Shown here one piece after another: positions 46,904 to 55,324 of a DNA stretch of 64,000 nt. The DNA lies in assembly GCF_019047785.1 (NCBI RefSeq), contig NZ_CP077290.1:248001-312000 (forward strand), written 5' to 3'. The notes beneath the pieces were generated by a model. The model did no database searches. It was not told where the DNA came from and worked only from the letters and a program-made list of their open reading frames with translations. Position numbers and translations under genes: made by a program. This stretch comes from Enterobacter cancerogenus. GTDB lineage: Bacteria > Pseudomonadota > Gammaproteobacteria > Enterobacterales > Enterobacteriaceae. Numbering within the stretch: position 1 is the stretch's first letter; each line of letters begins with the position of its first letter.

Positions 46904-48106
46904 CTACACAAATTTCGCCAGCGGATCGGCCGCCGCAAACGCGACGCTGCGGTCTGCCGCAGGCGGATAAATCAGCTCGTTAGTGATAGCGATTTTGATC
47001 TTCTTCGCCTCATCACGCACGGATTTCACCTCCTGCTCCCAGCCTTCGGTGTAGACCGCGCCCCAGCCCCCTAAATCAAGACAGGTCACATAGTTCACCT
47101 GACGGTAAGGCAGCGGCGGCTGATTAAGCAGGCTGGCCGCGGCGTTATGGCCCGCAAACTTGCCGAGCTGAATGGCGTGCTGGCAGGTCATCAGCGCCGT
47201 ATTGCCCACGTCGTCGGTTTTGGCATGCGCCATATCGCCCGTGGCGTAAATATCCGGGTGGGTGGGAACCTGAAGGTTTTCGTTAACGACAAGACGCCCC
47301 TGGCTGTCGCGCTCGCCGTCAATCTGCTGGCTAAGGGTGTTTGCCTCTACGCCTGCCGTCCAGACAACGGTAGCAGATGCGATACGCTCGCCGTTTTTCA
47401 GCGTGACGCCACCGGCGTCGATGGCTTCAATTTCACTGTTCAAACGCCACTCAATGCCCAGCTCCTCGCTGGCAGCTTCGATGGTATTGCGCAGGGCTTC
47501 GCTGTAGCGCCCGCCGATCGCCGCGCCGCGCTCAACTACGATAACTTTAGTCGTTGTCTCGTTACCGAAACGGGCGCGAAGACGGGCAGGCAGTTCGGTC
47601 GCCAGCTCAATACCGGTAAAACCACCGCCGCAGACCACAATGGTGTTACGCTCGGGCGTCGAAGGGCGCGCAACCAGTGAATCAAGGTGCTGCTCAAAGA
47701 CCTGAGCGGATTCCAGCTGGTCGATATCAAACGCATATTCAGCCAGCCCGGCAATCGGTGGGCGTTTGGTCTGGCTACCCGTTGCCAGCACCAGGCGCTC
47801 ATAGCTCAGGGTCATTTCCTGGCCATTCGCATCGCGCCAGACAACGCTTTTATTATTTGCATCAATACGTTCTGCGCTATCCGCAATGAATTCAATGTCC
47901 AGTTCGGCAAAGAGATCGCTCAGCGGCGCAACCAGCGTGGCGACCTTTTCTTCATAAAAGCGGGGACGAACGCGCAACTCCGCGACGGGCGCCAGAACGG
48001 CAATCGACAGAGCGTTATTCCCCGTCAGCGCGGACAGGCGAGCGGCACTGACCGCAGCCCACATACCGGAAAAACCACTACCCACAATTAAAATCTGCTT
48101 TTTCAT
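46904..48106 (-). CDS. Type II NADH dehydrogenase-like FAD oxidoreductase
   Basis: This 400-residue two-dinucleotide-fold flavoprotein has an N-terminal FAD site, ILIVGSGFSGMWAAVSAARL, a second NAD(P)H site, IVVCGGGFTGIELATELPARL, and the FAD-ribityl Asp in PDIYATGDMAHAKT. No Cys-x-x-Cys redox pair is present, so it is an NDH-2/quinone-reductase type rather than a disulfide reductase. No membrane anchor is obvious. It is divergent from an Rrf2 regulator, and its promoter overlaps a palindrome, so it is probably redox- or nitrosative-stress-controlled (inference). Confidence 0.82.
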   Translation of the reverse strand: MKKQILIVGSGFSGMWAAVSAARLSALTGNNALSIAVLAPVAELRVRPRFYEEKVATLVAPLSDLFAELDIEFIADSAERIDANNKSVVWRDANGQEMTLSYERLVLATGSQTKRPPIAGLAEYAFDIDQLESAQVFEQHLDSLVARPSTPERNTIVVCGGGFTGIELATELPARLRARFGNETTTKVIVVERGAAIGGRYSEALRNTIEAASEELGIEWRLNSEIEAIDAGGVTLKNGERIASATVVWTAGVEANTLSQQIDGERDSQGRLVVNENLQVPTHPDIYATGDMAHAKTDDVGNTALMTCQHAIQLGKFAGHNAAASLLNQPPLPYRQVNYVTCLDLGGWGAVYTEGWEQEVKSVRDEAKKIKIAITNELIYPPAADRSVAFAAADPLAKFV

Positions 48107-48151
48107 CTTCGATCCTTTTGGTCGTCAGGCTGGGTGTCTGACATAACTGCA

Positions 48152-48180
48152 ACTATACTTGTCGGAGTTAACTGCGACAA
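48152..48180 (-). promoter_or_regulatory. Promoter of the flavoprotein gene overlapped by a 22-bp palindrome
   Basis: On the minus strand, -35 TTGTCG (48180-48175) and -10 TATAGT (48157-48152) are 17 bp apart. The interval 48159-48180 is a near-perfect palindrome with arms TTGTCG and CGACAA about AGTTAACT, with one mismatched pair. A repressor bound here would block the promoter. The Rrf2 gene on the other side is the obvious candidate. Confidence 0.62.
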
Positions 48181-48306
48181 CTTCTTTCTGAGTTAAATTT
48201 AAATGGTGCCTAAAATCAGCAGGTTAATCAGATGCGGTGACGATGGCGGTGTTTATCACGTCGAACGCCGCTATAATGACCCGGATAAATGACTTCGGAG
48301 TTAATC

Positions 48307-48813
48307 ATGGCGTTTTACAGTTCCGGTGTGGAATACGGCATTCACAGCCTGATGTGCATGGTGGATGCGAAAGGGTGCGAGCGAGAGATGAGCGTCCGGG
48401 AGATGGCGGCCCTGCAGGGCGTTCCTTATGACTATCTCGGTAAAATCTTTACGCGCCTGTCGCGCGCCGGGCTGGTGAGCAGTACGGAAGGCAAGGGCGG
48501 GGGATTTAAGCTGGCGCGGCCCGCAGAGCTGATCTCCGTCCTGGATGTGGCGCACGCCATCGATGGTGAAAAAAACATGTTTGAGTGCCGCGAAGTACGC
48601 CAGCGGCTGGCCGTGTTTGACGAAACGCCGCCCGCGTGGGTGTGCGACGGTCCTTGCGGCGTGCGTTCTGTAATGGACAGCGCGCAGCAGAGGATGGAGG
48701 AGGAGTTATCGCGCCACACGATTCTGGATCTTGCGCGCAAGATGTACCGCAAAGCGCCGGACACGTTTCAGATTGAAGTGCAGGAGTGGATTTCCGACAG
48801 ACGATCTTCATAA
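48307..48813 (+). CDS. Rrf2 family transcriptional regulator
   Basis: The protein has 168 residues from ATG 48307 behind CGGAGTT. The N-terminal winged helix (MAALQGVPYDYLGKIFTRLSRAGLVSSTEGKGGGFKLAR) is typical of Rrf2. Three C-terminal-half cysteines, in FECREV and WVCDGPCG, could hold an iron-sulfur cluster as in NsrR and IscR, though the spacing differs from both. It probably represses the divergent flavoprotein gene and itself through the palindrome at 48159-48180. Confidence 0.86.
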   Translation: MAFYSSGVEYGIHSLMCMVDAKGCEREMSVREMAALQGVPYDYLGKIFTRLSRAGLVSSTEGKGGGFKLARPAELISVLDVAHAIDGEKNMFECREVRQRLAVFDETPPAWVCDGPCGVRSVMDSAQQRMEEELSRHTILDLARKMYRKAPDTFQIEVQEWISDRRSS

Positions 48814-48816
48814 CAG

Positions 48817-48843
48817 GCCGGGCAGGCGAGGCCGCCGCCCGGC
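48817..48843. repeat. REP-like palindrome between the Rrf2 gene and adhP
   Basis: GCCGGGC (48817-48823) and GCCCGGC (48837-48843) form a 7-bp perfect stem with a GC-rich loop in the 39-bp convergent gap. It belongs to the same repeat type as the other GCCGGGC elements in the window. Confidence 0.6.
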
Positions 48844-48852
48844 ATCAGACGC

Positions 48853-49863
48853 TTACGCGCGTAAATCAATTACCATACGGCCACGGATCTGACCTTGCTC
48901 CATCTCTTTGAAGATGGCATTGATATCTTCCAGCGGACGCATCGTTACTTTTGGCACCACTTTACCTTCCGCCGCGAACTGGAAGGCTTCAACCAGGTCC
49001 TGACGGGTGCCAACCAGCGAGCCCACGACCTGAATGCCGTCGAGCACCAGGCGAGGAATATCAAGGCTCATCGCTTCTGGCGGCAGGCCAACGGCCACCA
49101 CGCGGCCACCGGCACGCACGGCGTCAACCGCAGAGTTAAACGCCGCTTTCGCGACCGCTGTCACCACCGCAGCATGTGCGCCGCCGGTTTTCTCCTGAAT
49201 CACTTTTGCCGCGTCTTCGTTACGCGAGTTGATGGTCAGGTCTGCGCCCATGCTGGCAGCCAGCTTCAGCTGCTCGTCATTCACATCAATGGCGATCACC
49301 TTCGCGTTGAAGACATTTTTAGCGTACTGCAGCGCAAGGTTGCCCAGACCGCCCAGACCGTAAATCGCAATCCACTGGCCGGGTTTGATTGTCGAAATTT
49401 TTACGGCTTTATAGGTAGTGACGCCCGCGCAGGTGATGCTGCTGGCCGCAGCGGAATCCAGTCCGTCCGGGACTTTGACCGCGTAATCCGCCGTGACGAT
49501 GCACTCTTCTGCCATACCGCCATCAACCGAGTAACCGGCATTTTTCACGCTGCGGCACAGGGTCTCGTTGCCGGCGTTACAGTATTCGCAGTGCCCGCAG
49601 CCTTCGAAGAACCATGCCACGCTCGCGCGGTCGCCAACCTTAAGCGAGTTCACGCCCGGGCCAATCTCTTTGACGATACCAATCCCTTCATGGCCGAGAA
49701 TGACGCCGGTCTTATCGCCAAAATCACCGTTCTTAACGTGAAGGTCGGTATGGCACACCCCACAGCATTCCATTTTCAGCAGCGCTTCGCCGTGCTTGAG
49801 AGGGCGTAAGGTTTTTTCGGTGACGTTTACCTGATGATCCTGAGTTACGACAGCAGCTTTCAT
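48853..49863 (-). CDS. adhP: Ethanol-active alcohol dehydrogenase AdhP
   Basis: The protein has 336 residues from ATG 49863, equal in length to E. coli AdhP; upstream in-frame ATGs would only add a non-conserved tail. It is a zinc-dependent medium-chain dehydrogenase. The catalytic Zn site is in [10 protein letters not shown] and GHEGIG, the structural Zn site is [15 protein letters not shown], and the NAD site is [14 protein letters not shown]. It interconverts ethanol and acetaldehyde. Position before maeA-sra-bdm is conserved with E. coli. The 244 bp upstream also hold the Pho-box promoter of the next gene. Confidence 0.94.
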   Translation of the reverse strand: MKAAVVTQDHQVNVTEKTLRPLKHGEALLKMECCGVCHTDLHVKNGDFGDKTGVILGHEGIGIVKEIGPGVNSLKVGDRASVAWFFEGCGHCEYCNAGNETLCRSVKNAGYSVDGGMAEECIVTADYAVKVPDGLDSAAASSITCAGVTTYKAVKISTIKPGQWIAIYGLGGLGNLALQYAKNVFNAKVIAIDVNDEQLKLAASMGADLTINSRNEDAAKVIQEKTGGAHAAVVTAVAKAAFNSAVDAVRAGGRVVAVGLPPEAMSLDIPRLVLDGIQVVGSLVGTRQDLVEAFQFAAEGKVVPKVTMRPLEDINAIFKEMEQGQIRGRMVIDLRA

Positions 49864-50039
49864 CTGTTTCTCCTTGTTCATGATGTGCATCTGCATTGCA
49901 GGTGTGATACCCATTAAGGATTAAGAGTTTAGCGCGGTAATGCAAGGCGGCCGCAACAGATTGTCATACTTTCATCCGATTTCAGATTAAGAATACAGCG
50001 ATCCACCCATAATCAGGGGGCCAAAAAAGTGCCAAAAAA

Positions 50040-50057
50040 ACGTCATGGTTCTGTCAT
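50040..50057 (+). promoter_or_regulatory. Candidate Pho box upstream of the secreted pyrophosphatase
   Basis: ACGTCAT (50040-50046), GGTT and CTGTCAT (50051-50057) match 12 of 14 positions of the PhoB heptamer pair, with the second heptamer perfect. A weak -10-like TAACGT (50068-50073) follows after 10 bases. The gene starts at 50108, giving a short leader. Confidence 0.6.
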
Positions 50058-50107
50058 GTACCAAACGTAACGTGTTGTCTTCTTGATAACCGAAGAGTTA
50101 AAAGACA

Positions 50108-50707
50108 ATGCATCTGGTGAAAAAACTTATCGCAATCAGCGTTCTTCTGTCTGCCTCCGTTCAGGCACAAAATATTCTCGAATTTCCTCAGCCGGAAAAC
50201 GCCCCCGAAGAATTCTACGCCGTGACCGAAATTCCGGCGGGCGGGATCGTTAAATATGAAACCGACGCTAAAACCGGCTTTATCGTGGCCGATCGTTTTC
50301 AGTCGATGCCTGTGGCCTATCCGGCAAACTACGGCTCGCTGACCCAGTCTCTGGCGGGGGATGGCGATCCGCTGGACGTCATTTTCTATACCCGTGCGCC
50401 AATGGCTCCGGGCACGCTGATCAAGCTGCGGGCGATTGGCGTGCTGAAGATGGTGGATGGCGGAGATAAGGATGACAAAATCGTTGCGGTACCGGCGAGC
50501 AAAATTGACCCTACCTACGACGATATTCACGCGCTAAGCGATCTGCCAAAAATCGAGGTACAGCGCCTTGAGGCCTTTTTCAGGGTCTACAAGCAATTAC
50601 CGGAAGGGCGTAAAAAGGTGGAGCTGAGCGGTTTCAACGATGCCGCCACCGCGAAGCAGGAGATCAAACAGGCGTGGGATGCCTGGAAAGCGAAAAACCC
50701 GCAGTAA
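50108..50707 (+). CDS. Secreted family I inorganic pyrophosphatase
   Basis: This 199-residue protein has a clear signal peptide (MHLVKKLIAISVLLSASVQA, then QNILEF) ahead of a complete soluble-type inorganic pyrophosphatase. Active-site residues align with E. coli Ppa: VKYE and DRF, YPANYG, the Asp triplet GDGDPLDV, VLKMVDGGDKDDK and VYKQLPEG. It should hydrolyse pyrophosphate in the periplasm. The housekeeping enzyme is cytoplasmic, so this is an extra exported form. With the Pho box upstream it looks like a phosphate-scavenging enzyme (inference). Confidence 0.87.
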   Translation: MHLVKKLIAISVLLSASVQAQNILEFPQPENAPEEFYAVTEIPAGGIVKYETDAKTGFIVADRFQSMPVAYPANYGSLTQSLAGDGDPLDVIFYTRAPMAPGTLIKLRAIGVLKMVDGGDKDDKIVAVPASKIDPTYDDIHALSDLPKIEVQRLEAFFRVYKQLPEGRKKVELSGFNDAATAKQEIKQAWDAWKAKNPQ

Positions 50708-50714
50708 AAAATGG

Positions 50715-50737
50715 GCCCGGCGAGGCTACCGCCGGGC
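50715..50737. repeat. Palindrome between convergent pyrophosphatase and ABC-F genes
   Basis: GCCCGGCG (50715-50722) and CGCCGGGC (50730-50737) form a perfect 8-bp stem with a 7-base loop in a 36-bp gap. It may end both transcripts, although there is no T-run. Confidence 0.6.
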
Positions 50738-50743
50738 GCAGAC

Positions 50744-52453
50744 TTACAGCTGTGCTTCTATCACCTCAATTTCTTTACGCCACTGTGCCTGTAGCTGCGG
50801 CTTTTGATGCTTTGGCTTTCGGGCCAGATCCTCTTCAAGCAGCGTCTCCAGCGTAACCAGCCGTTCAAGCAGATCGTCTGCTGATGAAAGCGTCTGTTCC
50901 GCAGGCCGGGATGACGCCGCCTGAGGCGCGATACCCGACGCTTCACGCAGACGCGCAAACACCGCGTCGGCATCGTGCCATTCGGTCAGCATACCGTCCT
51001 CAATCAGCCAGAACCGGTTGCAGCTTTGACTGATTAACTGACGATCGTGGCTGACTAACAGCACGCCGCCTGCAAACTGTTGCAGGGTGTCGGCAAGCGC
51101 CTCTTTGCCTTCCATGTCCAGGTGGTTGGTCGGCTCATCCAGCATCAGCAGGCTATAGCGGGCAAGCGTCAGGCCAACGAACAACAGGCGAGAACGCTCG
51201 CCGCCGCTCAGCGTACTGACTTTCTGCCCGTGACGCGCCCACGGGAACCCGGCGCTGATGAGCGCCATTTTGCGGTTGTGGGGATCGGGCGCAAACGGCT
51301 CAAGCGCATCCAGCAGGGATGCCGCGTCCGGCAGCTGATGCAGCGTCTGGTCGTAGTAACCTGGCGAGACGCGGGGATGGAGTTTCAGCCTCGCGTCCGT
51401 CAGTTCACCGCGAAAATGCCGCCAGATAAGCTTCATCAGCGATGATTTACCGCAGCCGTTACGTCCCACAATCGCCACCCGGTCGCCGCTTTTAAGCCTG
51501 GCCGCCTCGACGCTGAACAGCGCCGGAAGCCCCGGTGCAGGCGGTACCTCAAGGTTTTCCATCTCCAGCAGACGGTCAGCCCGCAGCGCGTCGCCGCGCA
51601 GGGTCAAGGTCCACTGGCTGCCCGCCGTGACCTCCGTCTGGCTCTCTTTCAGCCGCTCGACCTGTTTTTCCATCTGTTTCGCTTTACGGGACAGATCCTC
51701 GTTGTCGTACACCTTGCCCCAGGTCGCCAGCCGTTTAGCGCTGGCGGCGACGCGGTCGATCTCCTTTTGTTCCGCCTTAAAACGCTGTGCATCGCTTTCG
51801 TCTTTTGCTACCAGCGCCCGACGCGCGGCGGTGCAGGGAAGCGCGAAATGGTGGAGCGTTTTATCCCGCAGGATCCAGCTGCCGTTCGTGACGGCATCCA
51901 GCAGTTGTCTGTCGTGGGAGACCAGCACAAAGCTGCCGGACCAGTTTTGCAGGAACTGTTCAAGCCACAGCATGGTGGGCAGATCGAGATGGTTACTCGG
52001 CTCGTCCAGGAGCAGCAGGTCCGGCTCGCGTATCAACGCCCGCGCCAGCAGCAGGCGGGTATGCTGCCCGCCACTCAGCGTGGCGGATTGCAAGGCCATA
52101 TCCTGCGCAGAGAAGCCCATGCTGGCCAGCAGCGTTTCGGCCCTCCAGCGCAGGCTTTCGCGCTCGCTCTGCGCAAGCTGCGCCAGAACCGCGTCCAGCA
52201 TGGTCAGCGGAAACAGGCTCTCTGGAAGATGTTGCTCGATGCGCGCCACCAGGCAACGCCCGGCCAGAGAGACGCTGCCAGCGGCAGGGGAGTCCGTGCC
52301 GTCGAGGATCTTCAAAAGCGTGCTTTTGCCACAGCCGTTATCGCCCAGCAGACCAATGCGGTCGCCTTTTTTCAGCGTAAAGGAGAGTGCGTCGAAGAGC
52401 GTGCCAAACGCCGTATCAACACGTAAAGATTGTGCAGTGAGGAGTGTGCTCAT
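50744..52453 (-). CDS. ABC-F family ATPase
   Basis: This 569-residue soluble protein has two ATPase domains and no membrane part. Domain 1 has GDNGCGKST, LSGGQHTRLLLARAL and LLLLDEPSNHLDL; domain 2 has GRNGCGKSS, LSGGERSRLLFVGL and LLMLDEPTNHLDM. The linker between them (about 200-290) is a charged helix pair, which in ABC-F proteins reaches into the ribosome. The C-terminus is a coiled-coil-like tail. It is none of the four E. coli ABC-F proteins by length and sequence as far as I recall. A role in ribosome rescue or antibiotic protection is possible. Its leader region is unusual. Confidence 0.87.
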   Translation of the reverse strand: MSTLLTAQSLRVDTAFGTLFDALSFTLKKGDRIGLLGDNGCGKSTLLKILDGTDSPAAGSVSLAGRCLVARIEQHLPESLFPLTMLDAVLAQLAQSERESLRWRAETLLASMGFSAQDMALQSATLSGGQHTRLLLARALIREPDLLLLDEPSNHLDLPTMLWLEQFLQNWSGSFVLVSHDRQLLDAVTNGSWILRDKTLHHFALPCTAARRALVAKDESDAQRFKAEQKEIDRVAASAKRLATWGKVYDNEDLSRKAKQMEKQVERLKESQTEVTAGSQWTLTLRGDALRADRLLEMENLEVPPAPGLPALFSVEAARLKSGDRVAIVGRNGCGKSSLMKLIWRHFRGELTDARLKLHPRVSPGYYDQTLHQLPDAASLLDALEPFAPDPHNRKMALISAGFPWARHGQKVSTLSGGERSRLLFVGLTLARYSLLMLDEPTNHLDMEGKEALADTLQQFAGGVLLVSHDRQLISQSCNRFWLIEDGMLTEWHDADAVFARLREASGIAPQAASSRPAEQTLSSADDLLERLVTLETLLEEDLARKPKHQKPQLQAQWRKEIEVIEAQL

Positions 52454-52513
52454 TGTTGCTTACCCAGGAGTTACAGGCATGTTTATGCCTCGTCAAACAT
52501 CGCTGACGATAAC

Positions 52514-52642
52514 TCAGTAAGCCCGAGAGAAGGGATTCAGGGGGGTAGTGTCTTCGCTCAAGCCGAAGTTATCGCAGCACGATATCGATAACGCCTGAGC
52601 AAGTACGATCACCAAGAGTATGTGAAAAATTAAAAATTTCAC
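52514..52642 (-). CDS. Possible 42-residue hydrophobic small protein
   Basis: GTG 52642 opens a frame to TGA at 52514-52516. Its product has an N-terminal membrane-like stretch (KFLIFHILLVIVLAQALSI) followed by two Cys and a polar tail. That shape is common for small inner-membrane proteins. The Shine-Dalgarno is poor for this GTG and better for the overlapping ATG 52652, so it may need coupling to that frame. I do not recognise a family. Confidence 0.3.
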   Translation of the reverse strand: MKFLIFHILLVIVLAQALSISCCDNFGLSEDTTPLNPFSRAY

Positions 52643-52652
52643 AGTACAGCAT
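52569..52652 (-). CDS. Possible 27-codon leader ORF
   Basis: ATG 52652 lies six bases after a perfect AGGAGG, and the frame ends with TAA at 52569-52571. The peptide shows no domain. It may be a leader peptide for the ABC-F gene or a device to load ribosomes for the overlapping GTG frame. The strong ribosome-binding site is the main evidence. Confidence 0.3.
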   Translation of the reverse strand: MLYCEIFNFSHTLGDRTCSGVIDIVLR

Positions 52653-52731
52653 AACAGGCCTCCTTATATATTCAGTTGGTTAATGGATGAGAGGAGTGTA
52701 GCGGGGGAACACACGTTTGGCTAGTGGGGAT

Positions 52732-52862
52732 CTCTGCCACAGGGGAAGGGAGAACACCTGGCCCGTAGGCCCGGTAAGCGAAGCGCCACCGGGCGATTAG
52801 GCTGCACTGCGATCGGGTGCCCTGATCCTCTCCCACAGGGAGAGGGCCAGGTCGGAGCGCAG
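52732..52862. repeat. REP-like repeats after maeA
   Basis: The convergent side of maeA holds GGCCCGGTAAGCGAAGCGCCACCGGGC (about 52769-52796) and CCTCTCCC (52827-52834) with GGGAGAGG (52838-52845). The latter is the same palindrome seen at 19188-19208. A decayed copy (CTGCCACAGGGGAAGGGAG) lies near 52734. These explain most of the 52653-52863 stretch; no gene is seen there. Confidence 0.65.
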
Positions 52863-52863
52863 A

Positions 52864-54561
52864 TCAAATTGAAGTACGACGATAGCTGCGGTATTCCGGC
52901 TTCCAGTAATTGTCGTCGATGGCCTGTTGCAGCGCATCGGCAGAGGTATTCACCGCCACACCCTGCTGCTGCGCCATTTTGCCTACCGCGAATGCGATGG
53001 CACGTGACACCGTCTGAATGTCCTTCAGCTCCGGCAGAACCAGACCTTCGCCGTTGTTCACCAGCGGAGAGTGCTTCGCCAGCGTTTCGCTCGCCGACAT
53101 GAGCATCTCGTCGGTAATGCGCGACGCGCCAGAGGCGATAACGCCAAGGCCAATCCCCGGGAAGATATAGGAGTTGTTGCACTGGGCGATGGGGTAAAGT
53201 TTGTCTTTCCACAGCACCGGCTCGAACGGGCTGCCGGTGGCAACCAGCGCATTGCCTTCGGTCCATGCGATGATGTCCTGCGGGGTGGCCTCCACGCGGG
53301 ACGTCGGGTTGGACAGCGGCATGACGATAGGACGTTCGCAGTGTTTATGCATCTCGCGAATGATCTCCTCCGTGAAGAGACCCGTCTGACCGGACACGCC
53401 GATCAAAATATCCGGCTTAACGTTGCGCACCACGTCCAGCAGGGAGAGCACTTCATTGTCCGTATCCCAGTTTTTCAGCGCGTCTTTTTTCTGTACCAGT
53501 TTGGTCTGGAACGGTAGCAGGTTTGGCATGCCGTCGGTCAACAGGCCAAAGCGGTCGACCATAAAGACGCGCGAGCGGGCCAGCTCTTCGCTTAAGCCTT
53601 CGCGCTGCGTCTGGGCGATGATCTGCTCGGCGATACCACAGCCCGCAGAACCCGCGCCGAGGAAGACGATTTTTTGATAGCTCAGCTGGCTGCCTGCCGC
53701 GCGGCTGGCGGCAATCAGCGTGCCGACGGTGACCGCCGCCGTGCCCTGAATGTCGTCGTTGAACGAGCAGATTTCATCGCGATAGCGGTTGAGCAGCGGC
53801 ATGGCGTTTTTCTGCGCAAAGTCTTCGAACTGCAGCAGCACGTCCGGCCAACGTTGCTTCACGGCCTGAATGAAATCGTCAACAAACTGATAGTACTCGT
53901 CATCGGTAATGCGCGGATGACGCCAGCCCATATACAGCGGGTCGCTCAGCAGCTGCTGATTATTCGTGCCGACATCCAGTACGACTGGCAGGGTATACGC
54001 CGGGCTGATGCCCCCGCAGGCGGTATATAACGAGAGTTTCCCGATAGGGATCCCCATTCCGCCGATGCCCTGGTCCCCAAGGCCCAGTATACGTTCGCCG
54101 TCGGTCACCACTATCACTTTGATGTTGTGGTTCGGCACGTTCTGCAGAATGTCGTCCATATTGTGACGGTTCGGCCAGGAGATGAAGACGCCACGCGAGC
54201 GGCGGTAGATCTCGGAGAAGCGTTCACACGCCGCGCCCACCGTTGGGGTGTAGATCACCGGCATCATCTCTTCGAGATGGTTCTGTACCAGACGGTAGAA
54301 AAGGGTTTCGTTGGTGTCCTGGATATTACGCAGGTAGATATGTTTGTCGATTTCCGTTTTGAAACCCTGGTACTGGATCCAGGCGCGATCCGCCTGTTCT
54401 TCAATGGTTTCTACCACTTCCGGAAGCAGACCGAGCAGGTTAAAGCTGCTGCGCTCTTCCATGCTGAAAGCGCTGCCTTTGTTCAGCAGGGGGAATTCCA
54501 GTAAAACCGGTCCGGCATAAGGGATATATAAGGAACGATGTTTTTTCAGTTTGTTGTCCAT
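52864..54561 (-). CDS. maeA: NAD-dependent malic enzyme MaeA (SfcA)
   Basis: The protein has 565 residues from ATG 54561, exactly the E. coli length; an in-frame start at 54597 adds 12 unlike residues. It oxidatively decarboxylates malate to pyruvate in the cytoplasm. Motifs include [18 protein letters not shown], the catalytic region [28 protein letters not shown], the metal site [11 protein letters not shown] and [12 protein letters not shown], and the NAD site [13 protein letters not shown]. The sequence is intact. It is downstream of sra and bdm on the same strand, after the sra terminator. Confidence 0.96.
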   Translation of the reverse strand: MDNKLKKHRSLYIPYAGPVLLEFPLLNKGSAFSMEERSSFNLLGLLPEVVETIEEQADRAWIQYQGFKTEIDKHIYLRNIQDTNETLFYRLVQNHLEEMMPVIYTPTVGAACERFSEIYRRSRGVFISWPNRHNMDDILQNVPNHNIKVIVVTDGERILGLGDQGIGGMGIPIGKLSLYTACGGISPAYTLPVVLDVGTNNQQLLSDPLYMGWRHPRITDDEYYQFVDDFIQAVKQRWPDVLLQFEDFAQKNAMPLLNRYRDEICSFNDDIQGTAAVTVGTLIAASRAAGSQLSYQKIVFLGAGSAGCGIAEQIIAQTQREGLSEELARSRVFMVDRFGLLTDGMPNLLPFQTKLVQKKDALKNWDTDNEVLSLLDVVRNVKPDILIGVSGQTGLFTEEIIREMHKHCERPIVMPLSNPTSRVEATPQDIIAWTEGNALVATGSPFEPVLWKDKLYPIAQCNNSYIFPGIGLGVIASGASRITDEMLMSASETLAKHSPLVNNGEGLVLPELKDIQTVSRAIAFAVGKMAQQQGVAVNTSADALQQAIDDNYWKPEYRSYRRTSI

Positions 54562-54683
54562 GTCACTCACTCTTTTTTGAAGATCCGTCCCTGACACTGC
54601 TGTTTGTCATCTTTCTGGCCTGTGCTGCGGGGTGGGGTCGGGCGGTATTATAAAGGAGGTAAATGGTAATTACCGCAAACCAT

Positions 54684-54715
54684 AAAAAAAACACCACCGG
54701 GGTGACCGATGGTGT
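54684..54715 (-). terminator. Rho-independent terminator of sra
   Basis: On the minus strand ACACCATCGG (54715-54706) pairs with CCGGTGGTGT (54700-54691), with one G-U pair and a 5-base loop, followed by seven T (54690-54684). It lies about 20 bp after the sra stop and separates it from maeA. Confidence 0.88.
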
Positions 54716-54734
54716 TGTGGATCCTTAACGGGAC

Positions 54735-54872
54735 TTACTTACCTGCGTGGCGTTTTCTGCCGGTAGCGTGGGTGACTTGCTTCTCGCTGTCGCCCTCAAT
54801 CACCACTTTACGCTGGTTAGAGAGTTTGTAGTCCAGCCCCAGAATGTGGCGTGCCTGACGGTTCGATTTCAT
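54735..54872 (-). CDS. sra: Stationary-phase-induced ribosome-associated protein Sra
   Basis: This 45-residue basic protein is encoded from ATG 54872 (after GAGGAG) to TAA at 54735-54737. The opening [20 protein letters not shown] and closing TGRKRHAGK match E. coli Sra (RpsV, protein D), also 45 residues. It binds the 30S subunit in stationary phase. Neighbours maeA and bdm confirm it. A sigma-S-like -10 and a stable leader hairpin lie upstream. Confidence 0.93.
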   Translation of the reverse strand: MKSNRQARHILGLDYKLSNQRKVVIEGDSEKQVTHATGRKRHAGK

Positions 54873-54909
54873 ATTTACTCCTCAATCCTGTTGATAGTTT
54901 TAAGGACAA

Positions 54910-54960
54910 GTTTGCTTTCGCAAACGAAATGTAACCCCTTAGGTTGCAGATCCAGCATAG
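54910..54960 (-). promoter_or_regulatory. sra promoter -10 and GNRA-type leader hairpin
   Basis: On the minus strand, CTATGCT (54960-54954) fits a sigma-S-type -10. About 30 bases further, GTTTGC-GAAA-GCAAAC (54925-54910) forms a 6-bp stem capped by a GAAA tetraloop in the 5' leader, 38 bases before the start codon. Such a hairpin should be very stable and could affect mRNA life. Confidence 0.5.
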
Positions 54961-54967
54961 CAGATTT

Positions 54968-55183
54968 TTACAACGGGGCATTACGCCCGCTGACAACATA
55001 GTTAATGGTCTGCTGGTAGATGTCACTGAGGATGTCATTGTCTGTGGCTTCCACCCACCGGGTCAGTTCCATCAAAATGTCATCTTCAGTAACAGCACCG
55101 TGCTCGGCGTGAAGACCCTGCGCGATTGCGTTGACCAGTTCTGGCTGAGCTGCTGTGGTGTGTGCCGGATAATAAGTAAACAT
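54968..55183 (-). CDS. bdm: Biofilm-dependent modulation protein Bdm
   Basis: The protein has 71 residues from ATG 55183, the E. coli Bdm length; MFTYYPAHTTAAQPELVNAI and the C-terminal DNDILSDIYQQTINYVVSG match closely. An upstream in-frame start at 55225 is not supported. In E. coli Bdm is osmotically and Rcs-regulated and affects flagellar and biofilm expression; its mRNA is an RNase III target. The 141 bp upstream are AT-rich; no clear RcsB box was found. Confidence 0.93.
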   Translation of the reverse strand: MFTYYPAHTTAAQPELVNAIAQGLHAEHGAVTEDDILMELTRWVEATDNDILSDIYQQTINYVVSGRNAPL

Positions 55184-55324
55184 GCTGCCTCCGTGTCGTT
55201 GTCTGTTTAATGTTACGGCTTGCAAAATCTTAATTCACAAACAGAGTGACAAATATTTTTCGCGTTGTGGCTCAGATTCGTCCTGGAAATAAAAATATCA
55301 TTTTCCATAGCACAGAATTAAAAT

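Larger units (their letters stand above)
52454..52652 (-). promoter_or_regulatory. Structured leader with short ORFs upstream of the ABC-F gene
   Basis: Reading towards the ABC-F start, a strong AGGAGG opens a 27-codon frame (52652-52569). A GTG inside it in another frame opens a 42-codon hydrophobic frame (52642-52514). Two small hairpins then follow: CGTCA with TGACG (52508-52504 and 52495-52491), and AGGCAT with ATGCCT (52490-52485 and 52480-52475). A short upstream ORF plus hairpins before an ABC-F gene recalls ribosome-mediated attenuation. The case here is suggestive only. Confidence 0.35.

Noticed and set aside
55226..55324. RcsB box for bdm
   Set aside because: A TTAAGATTTT stretch on the minus strand is only a partial match, too weak to list as a site.
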